9,183 nucleotides of DNA, from the NCBI GenBank assembly GCA_036510575.1, contig DATCDR010000135.1, positions 1 to 9,183 on the forward strand. Direction: 5' to 3'. A model generated the notes under the pieces. The model was not told where the DNA came from. It saw nothing but the letters and a program-made list of their open reading frames with translations, and did not search any database. Positions 5,901-9,183 of the stretch are shown piece after piece (within the stretch, counting starts at the first letter, position 1; every line of letters starts with the position of its first letter). Position numbers and translations under genes: made by a program. The stretch comes from DATCDR01 sp036510575. Its GTDB lineage: Bacteria; Actinomycetota; Acidimicrobiia; Acidimicrobiales; Bog-793.

Positions 5901-6128
5901 TCATCGGTCGATCGGAGCGGGTAGTGCCGACCGCGATACTCGAACACGCACGACCCTTCCGTCGTTGCGGCTCTGCACCCTGGAGGACTCGATGTAGCGG
6001 TGCGGCGCCCCATCGCTCATAACGACGATCAGCTCGACGGTACCGACCTCGACGGGATGCTTCCTCCCATCCAATGGGCCACCCTCGAGTAGGGCGGTAT
6101 CGGCTCCGTCGCTTCGGGCTTGAGCCAT
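5901..6128 (-). CDS. Small conserved-looking hypothetical protein with a GGPLDGR motif
   Basis: 75 residues: a short variable start, then TALLEGGPLDGRKHPVEVG (11-29), VELIVVMSDGAPHRYIES (31-48) and a basic end VVRVRVSR. The pattern of a GGPxDGR turn, a central strand and an HRY motif resembles small actinobacterial and phage-associated hypothetical proteins that I know only by their motif; no function is established. It is predicted to be soluble and all-beta. The ATG at 6128 is the first available start. A weak -10-like TCATCT ends five bases upstream (6139-6134), and there is no Shine-Dalgarno site. It is divergent from the ybaK-type gene (140 bp apart) and convergent with the 33-residue peptide gene. 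A longer minus-strand frame overlapping it (6029-6949) is the antisense shadow of the ybaK-type and HIT genes and is discarded. Confidence 0.6.
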   Translation of the reverse strand: MAQARSDGADTALLEGGPLDGRKHPVEVGTVELIVVMSDGAPHRYIESSRVQSRNDGRVVRVRVSRSALPAPIDR

Positions 6129-6256
6129 GCCGCAGATGATGCCATTCGCGTCGCTACCGCTCGTCGGCTGCAGGCACTACGTACTGAACTGGGCGCTGGC
6201 GTAGGGGATTCTCGAGTCCTGTCGTCGATACTTGGTAGTCGCGTTATTCGTCCCGG

Positions 6257-6262
6257 TATTCT
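6257..6262 (+). promoter_or_regulatory. Putative leaderless -10 element (TATTCT) of the ybaK-type gene
   Basis: TATTCT is a close match to TATAAT and lies exactly six bases before ATG 6269. A TTGGTA sequence at 6232-6237 could be a -35 box with a long 19-base spacer. There is no Shine-Dalgarno sequence before the ATG. Confidence 0.5.
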
Positions 6263-6268
6263 CAAGCG

Positions 6269-6817
6269 ATGGCGCTGTTTACACTCGGTGGCCTGATCGC
6301 GGAGCCCGCCTCCACCCGGACCGATCTGCTGGCCGCGCCCACATTGGCCGCGCTCGATGCCGCCGGCCTGCTCGATGCCGTTGGCGTGGTCGAGATCGAT
6401 CCAACCATTTCCGACACCGCCGCCACCCAGGCGGCGTTCGGCTTGGCCGCGAACACGCTTGCGAACTGCGTGGTAGTAGGCGGCAAACGAGAAGGAGTCG
6501 AACGAATTGCCGGCTGCGTGGTCTTGGCCTCGACGCGCGCCGACGTCAACAATGTCGTCAAACGGCTTCTCGAGGTCCGTAAAGCATCCTTCCTCCCGAT
6601 GGAACGAGCTGTTGAGCTGACCGGAATGGAGTACGGCGGCATCACACCTGTCGGGCTTCCGGCGAGCTGGCCGGTGTTGATCGACCGCCAAGTGGCGGGA
6701 GCCGAGGTGCTTGTAATCGGCTCTGGAATACGACGCTCGAAAATTCTCATCCCCGGTGCCCTTCTCGCACAGCTGGCGGGAGTCCAGATAGTGGATGGGC
6801 TGGGCCTGATCGCCTAG
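6269..6817 (+). CDS. YbaK/EbsC family protein (aminoacyl-tRNA deacylase-like)
   Basis: A 182-residue protein of the YbaK/ProX editing superfamily, cytosolic enzymes that hydrolyse mischarged tRNAs such as Cys-tRNA(Pro) or Ala-tRNA(Pro). The body matches: CVVVGGK (67-73), CVVLASTRADVN (83-94), LLEVRKASFLPMERAVELTG (100-119) with the conserved Lys105, GGITPVGLP (123-131), PVLID (135-139), VLVIGSGIRRSKILIPGA (147-164) and a C-terminal helix. Residues 1-50, starting MALFTLGGLIAEPAS, form a less conserved N-terminal extension common in actinobacterial members. The length is slightly above the 155-160 residues of E. coli YbaK. The start is supported by TATTCT six bases upstream, without a Shine-Dalgarno site. 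The stop TAG overlaps the GTG of the HIT gene by one base, so the two are probably co-transcribed and translationally coupled. The specificity for a particular tRNA cannot be told. Confidence 0.93.
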   Translation: MALFTLGGLIAEPASTRTDLLAAPTLAALDAAGLLDAVGVVEIDPTISDTAATQAAFGLAANTLANCVVVGGKREGVERIAGCVVLASTRADVNNVVKRLLEVRKASFLPMERAVELTGMEYGGITPVGLPASWPVLIDRQVAGAEVLVIGSGIRRSKILIPGALLAQLAGVQIVDGLGLIA

Positions 6818-7392
6818 TGACGCCTGAGCTGCCCTCGAGGCGCGCCGACGCGTCTGGTGGATCCGACACAGCTCTACTGAGAGAATCTGGCGTGGTCGAA
6901 TGCCGAACCTGCGAGTTCTTGAAGATACGCGACGCGGGTAACGCGCCACCTCGCGACAACATCTTGCGAACCGACTACTGGGACGTTGTCCACGCCTTCG
7001 GCACCGCTATCGAGGGATGGACGGTCTTGATCCTGCGACGACACGTTGCCGGCATCAGCGAACTAACCGATGACGAGGCGCTCGACCTCGGCCCATTGGC
7101 CAAGCGGGTGTCTCGCGCGTTGGAAGACGTCCTCGGCTGCGAACGGACCTACGTCGTCCTCTTCGCTGAAGATCCGGCGCACGCACACGTACATATTCAC
7201 GTCGTACCGCGATTCCGGGACCAACCAGAGGAGATACGTGGTTACCACGTGTTCACGAAGTTGGGCCTTCCCGACGCAGAGAGCGTTCCACCAGAGCGCA
7301 TGGATGAACTCGCGCTGGCGATTCATGCATGTCTAACTGACGAGCGCTCGCAGCGGGGGTTGTCGGATACCGGGCCGATCATCGGATGTTGA
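6817..7392 (+). CDS. HIT family protein (histidine triad nucleotide hydrolase/transferase)
   Basis: 191 residues with a complete histidine triad, AHAHVHIHVVPRF (121-133). His124, His126 and His128 form HxHxHxx, with the second His of the family motif expected to be nucleophilic. HIT proteins cleave nucleoside phosphoramidates, dinucleoside polyphosphates or adenylylated intermediates in the cytosol. Upstream are CRTC (29-32, a possible zinc pair), the strand GWTVLILRRHVAGISEL (67-83) and a long helix (84-105). The C-terminal 50 residues extend past the triad. The GTG at 6817 overlaps the stop of the ybaK-type gene (TAGTG), which suggests coupling. However, residues 1-25 are low-complexity, and an in-frame GTG at 6892 with GAGAGAA six bases upstream would give a 166-residue protein starting right before the CxxC, an equally good or better start. 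Pairing with a tRNA-editing enzyme hints at aminoacyl-AMP or tRNA quality control, by inference only. Confidence 0.92.
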   Translation: MTPELPSRRADASGGSDTALLRESGVVECRTCEFLKIRDAGNAPPRDNILRTDYWDVVHAFGTAIEGWTVLILRRHVAGISELTDDEALDLGPLAKRVSRALEDVLGCERTYVVLFAEDPAHAHVHIHVVPRFRDQPEEIRGYHVFTKLGLPDAESVPPERMDELALAIHACLTDERSQRGLSDTGPIIGC

Positions 7393-7805
7393 ACGGCGCA
7401 CAGATTCGCACGTTTCTGTTCAACGTCGCATCAATCCGTGTAGCTAACCGAGAACCCAGAAGGTGTCGGTGGCGATGGCGTCATGAGAGTCCTACTGTCT
7501 TGAACGACCTCTTCTCCTTCGCCCGGCGTGAGGGTAAACGGGGAGAAGCTGGTCTCAAGATCAGTCAAAATGATGTTTCGGGCAAGGAATTGCTCGTGAT
7601 CGGCAGCGCCCATTTGAGCGCCAATCTTGCTGAGGCAGGTCTCCTCGACGAGTTGCGCGTCATGATCTGCCCGATCGTGCTCGGCCAGGGTAGGTCGCTC
7701 TTCGAGGATCTAAAGCGCCGCGTATCGCTCACGCTGTTTGGCGTTAGGCAGTTCAACTCCGGCAACCTCGTGCTGACCTACCGACCGTCGTCTCGGGCGA
7801 GCTGA
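7386..7805 (+). pseudogene. Truncated RibD C-terminal/dihydrofolate reductase-like remnant
   Basis: An open frame of 139 codons in which only the last part (about residue 57 onward, 7554-7805) looks like a real protein. GKELLVIGSAHLSANLAEAG (66-85), LLDELRVMICPIVLGQG (86-102), RSLFEDL and NLVLTYRP (127-134) match the C-terminal half of the RibD_C/DHFR-like reductase family (usually about 180-190 residues). The expected N-terminal half, with its VSLDG strand and the NADPH-binding loop, is absent in all frames between 7393 and 7553. That stretch instead reads as arginine-rich noise in this frame. The ATG at 7386 overlaps the end of the HIT gene by seven bases and has no family-like sequence behind it. 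This is therefore probably a 5'-truncated, non-functional reductase. A short fusion product translated from the overlap is possible but lacks the cofactor site. Confidence 0.7.
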
Positions 7806-7807
7806 GC

Positions 7808-7821
7808 TTCGACGCGTCGAA
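7808..7821. repeat. Perfect 14-bp palindrome TTCGACGCGTCGAA
   Basis: The 14 bases are their own exact reverse complement and begin two bases after the stop of the reductase remnant. As RNA they could fold into a 5-bp stem with a CGCG loop. On the plus strand they are followed by AAATTC rather than T residues. The palindrome may be a protein-binding site or a weak bidirectional terminator. Confidence 0.5.
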
Positions 7822-8084
7822 AATTCAATCGCGCGGCGAGCTGGGTTCAGGCGTCCGGAAGGCATTGCCAAACCGCCATCCGGGCCCTCGTGTACTCGGC
7901 AGCGGCGGCCCACAGTTCGCACGCGCCCATTATCTGTGAGCCAGCGACCGTGAACCGTCGTTATGGCTGCCTGCCGCTGTGTCCATCCAGATTGGCTTCC
8001 GGTCCCTGTTGTCACCGTGATCTGCCACGCAGACGAGTGCCGAAGTTATGTCCGGTTTGTGCGTTATTTATCTCTAGTTTCGGG

Positions 8085-8090
8085 TAGTAA
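8085..8090 (+). promoter_or_regulatory. Possible -10 element (TAGTAA) of the exported protein gene
   Basis: TAGTAA lies exactly six bases before ATG 8097, the same position as the other putative leaderless -10 elements, but its last base is A instead of T. It sits at the end of an AT-richer stretch, and no Shine-Dalgarno sequence is seen. Confidence 0.3.
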
Positions 8091-8096
8091 CGCGCG

Positions 8097-9152
8097 ATGG
8101 CCGTAGACGCGACCGTGATCAAGCGACATCGGATTATCTGCTACGCGGTCTTGGCGCTCTTTGCCTGCGGCGTGGGGTTTCTCATCGCCGTCGCCTTGGC
8201 GACCTCGGCCTCAGCGGCAGCCGCCTCACTCGGAAGCATCATTCCTCCAGCCTCGAGCGCGAGCCCGCCGACGGGAGCGGGGGTTACGGATGCGACCGGT
8301 GCAGGTCCGGTTGACGTCGCGCCAGCTGCCCCGATGTCACAGGCAACTGCTTCTGTCCGCGCGCTGTCGACTTCTCTCCCTGCTCCGTCGACGAATTCGT
8401 CAGGCTCGATGCCTGCTGGCGCGCCGCCGTCTGGCGTGGGCGCTCTCCCCGAGTCCGCGCTCGCCCCCGTCGTCGCAAGCGACACCCCCACGCAATCGCT
8501 AACTGGCACCGCGCCGTCGACGACCTCCTCGGCTGAGCCGTCCACGCCTCTCGCCTCGGCCACCACGCCTCTCGCCTCGGCCACCACGCCTCTCGCCGCG
8601 GTGGCCGCGCCAGTGGCTGCGGTCGTCGGGCCGGTTGCTAACGCCGCAACGACGACGGTGGAAGCCGCTGCACCGGCCGTCGGACTCCCGGTTACAAGCA
8701 CCGTCACCAGCTTGAGCGGGCCCATCGGGAACGCCTTGCTGACAGTCTCCAGTGATCCCTCGAAAGCCCTTGCCGCCGCCACGCCACTGACCGCTCTGGT
8801 CTCCCAGGTTGCCGACGCGGCAACTGCCACGGTGGGAGCCCCGGCGGAGGCCCTCGAAGTCCCGGTTGCGACCACGTCCGCCAGCTTGGGAGGAGTTGTC
8901 GGTGCTCTCGTGCTGATCCCCGCTCATGTAGCTGCCGCGCCTCCTACGGCCCGCTCGGCGACAACCCCGTCGTCGCCGACCACATCAGCTAGTGAGCCCC
9001 CTTCAGAGCCGCAGGCAGCGGCAGCAATCCGAGCAGCCGCGCGCACCTCCGAAACGGCGGGAAATATCAGTTCTACCGCTACCGGCGCAGTACGAGTCAC
9101 TGCGATCGGCACTGCTGCGTCGGGGCCGGTCCTTCGTCTAGGACGCCCCTGA
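8097..9152 (+). CDS. Exported Ala/Pro/Ser/Thr-rich hypothetical protein with internal repeats
   Basis: A 351-residue protein that I do not recognise. KRHRIICYAVLALFACGVG (9-27) begins a hydrophobic segment to about residue 35, followed by ATSASAAAA, which fits a Sec signal peptide cleaved near residues 40-43 or an N-terminal membrane anchor. The rest is low-complexity and rich in Ala, Ser, Thr and Pro, with no Cys after the signal, and therefore probably extended and extracellular. Residues 151-166 carry the heptad PLASATT twice plus a diverging third PLA unit. A longer repeat, of the form VxxVAxAATxTV followed by PVxxT and SLxG, occurs at 177-215 and 235-273. The protein ends RLGRP without an LPxTG motif or membrane tail. 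ATG 8097 is favoured by the signal peptide layout and TAGTAA six bases upstream. Antisense frames over it reflect the high GC third positions. A cell-wall linker or surface protein is the likeliest role, by inference. Confidence 0.75.
   Translation: MAVDATVIKRHRIICYAVLALFACGVGFLIAVALATSASAAAASLGSIIPPASSASPPTGAGVTDATGAGPVDVAPAAPMSQATASVRALSTSLPAPSTNSSGSMPAGAPPSGVGALPESALAPVVASDTPTQSLTGTAPSTTSSAEPSTPLASATTPLASATTPLAAVAAPVAAVVGPVANAATTTVEAAAPAVGLPVTSTVTSLSGPIGNALLTVSSDPSKALAAATPLTALVSQVADAATATVGAPAEALEVPVATTSASLGGVVGALVLIPAHVAAAPPTARSATTPSSPTTSASEPPSEPQAAAAIRAAARTSETAGNISSTATGAVRVTAIGTAASGPVLRLGRP
8547..8609 (+). repeat. 21-bp tandem repeat inside the exported protein gene
   Basis: The unit CCTCTCGCCTCGGCCACCACG occurs twice exactly (8547-8567 and 8568-8588). 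A third copy beginning CCTCTCGCC diverges after nine bases. Each unit encodes PLASATT. Exact identity suggests a recent slippage duplication. Confidence 0.85.
8625..8915 (+). repeat. Diverged long repeat, two units, in the exported protein
   Basis: Residues 177-215 (8625-8741) and 235-273 (8799-8915) align without gaps at an offset of 58 residues. Shared positions include PVANAATTTV against QVADAATATV, and LPVTSTVTSLSGPIGNALL against VPVATTSASLGGVVGALVL. The units are much more diverged than the 21-bp repeat, which indicates an old duplication. Confidence 0.6.
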
Positions 9153-9183
9153 AGTAATCGCCCTCTCGATTCGCGAAATGTCC

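Larger units (their letters stand above)
7806..8096 (+). other. Intergenic region without a recognisable gene
   Basis: These 291 bases between the reductase remnant and the exported protein gene hold no frame I can support on either strand. The available frames are short and arginine-, cysteine- or proline-rich shadows. The region contains a perfect 14-bp palindrome near its left end and a locally AT-richer stretch (about 8056-8090) just before the exported protein gene that is likely its promoter. Confidence 0.6.

Noticed and set aside
6127..6204. 25-codon plus-strand frame ahead of the ybaK-type gene
   Set aside because: It has no start signal or membrane or motif pattern and lies in a divergent promoter region.
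6029..6949. 306-codon minus-strand frame
   Set aside because: It is antisense to the ybaK-type and HIT genes, both with clear family motifs, and its composition is Arg/Gly/Ser-rich noise.
7431..7613. 60-codon minus-strand frame with SFSPFTLTPGEGEE
   Set aside because: It looks partly protein-like but has no start signal and overlaps the start of the conserved reductase segment. It is kept only as a note on a possible recombination junction.
8141..8875. 244-codon minus-strand Ala/Gly/Val-rich frame
   Set aside because: It is the antisense shadow of the repetitive exported protein gene; the plus-strand frame has a signal peptide and a suitable start.

Overview
The window is GC-rich bacterial chromosomal DNA that looks actinobacterial. 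It carries a HisA/PriA isomerase of the actinobacterial type, a luciferase-like (probably F420- or FMN-linked) oxidoreductase and GTG starts. Several genes seem to be read from leaderless promoters: a TAnnnT -10 hexamer lies exactly six bases before the start codon and no Shine-Dalgarno sequence is present. I cannot name a genus. I see no phage, transposon, CRISPR, tRNA or rRNA gene. Most of the window is ordinary metabolic and accessory gene content, with some small, hypothetical and decaying genes.

Left part, mostly minus strand (1-3549): the N-terminal 97 residues of a TauE/SafE-type membrane transporter run off the left edge. Next come a Gfo/Idh/MocA oxidoreductase with a Gal80-like EWPL motif and, 49 bp upstream of it and co-directional, an unknown protein with two membrane segments. 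A small DUF1059-type gene on the plus strand (2411-2593) is the only gene here with a strong Shine-Dalgarno site. It converges on a GNAT acetyltransferase (2748-3419) whose N-terminal segment continues upstream in another reading frame to 3549, which suggests a frameshift.

Middle, plus strand (3788-5828): a solitary hisA/priA gene for histidine (and probably tryptophan) biosynthesis, then an LLM-class oxidoreductase, then a 33-residue single-pass membrane peptide. The last two each have their own putative leaderless promoter, so this is a run of separate units rather than a his operon.

Right part (5901-9183): a small minus-strand protein with a GGPLDGR motif is divergent from a two-gene unit of a YbaK-type deacylase and a HIT-family protein, which overlap by one base. 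After that comes about 700 bp holding only a truncated RibD_C/DHFR-like remnant and a 14-bp perfect palindrome. Last is a 351-residue exported Ala/Pro/Ser/Thr-rich protein with internal repeats. I found no convincing multi-gene undescribed system. The items most worth checking are the recurring leaderless promoter geometry, the split GNAT gene and the 33-residue membrane peptide.
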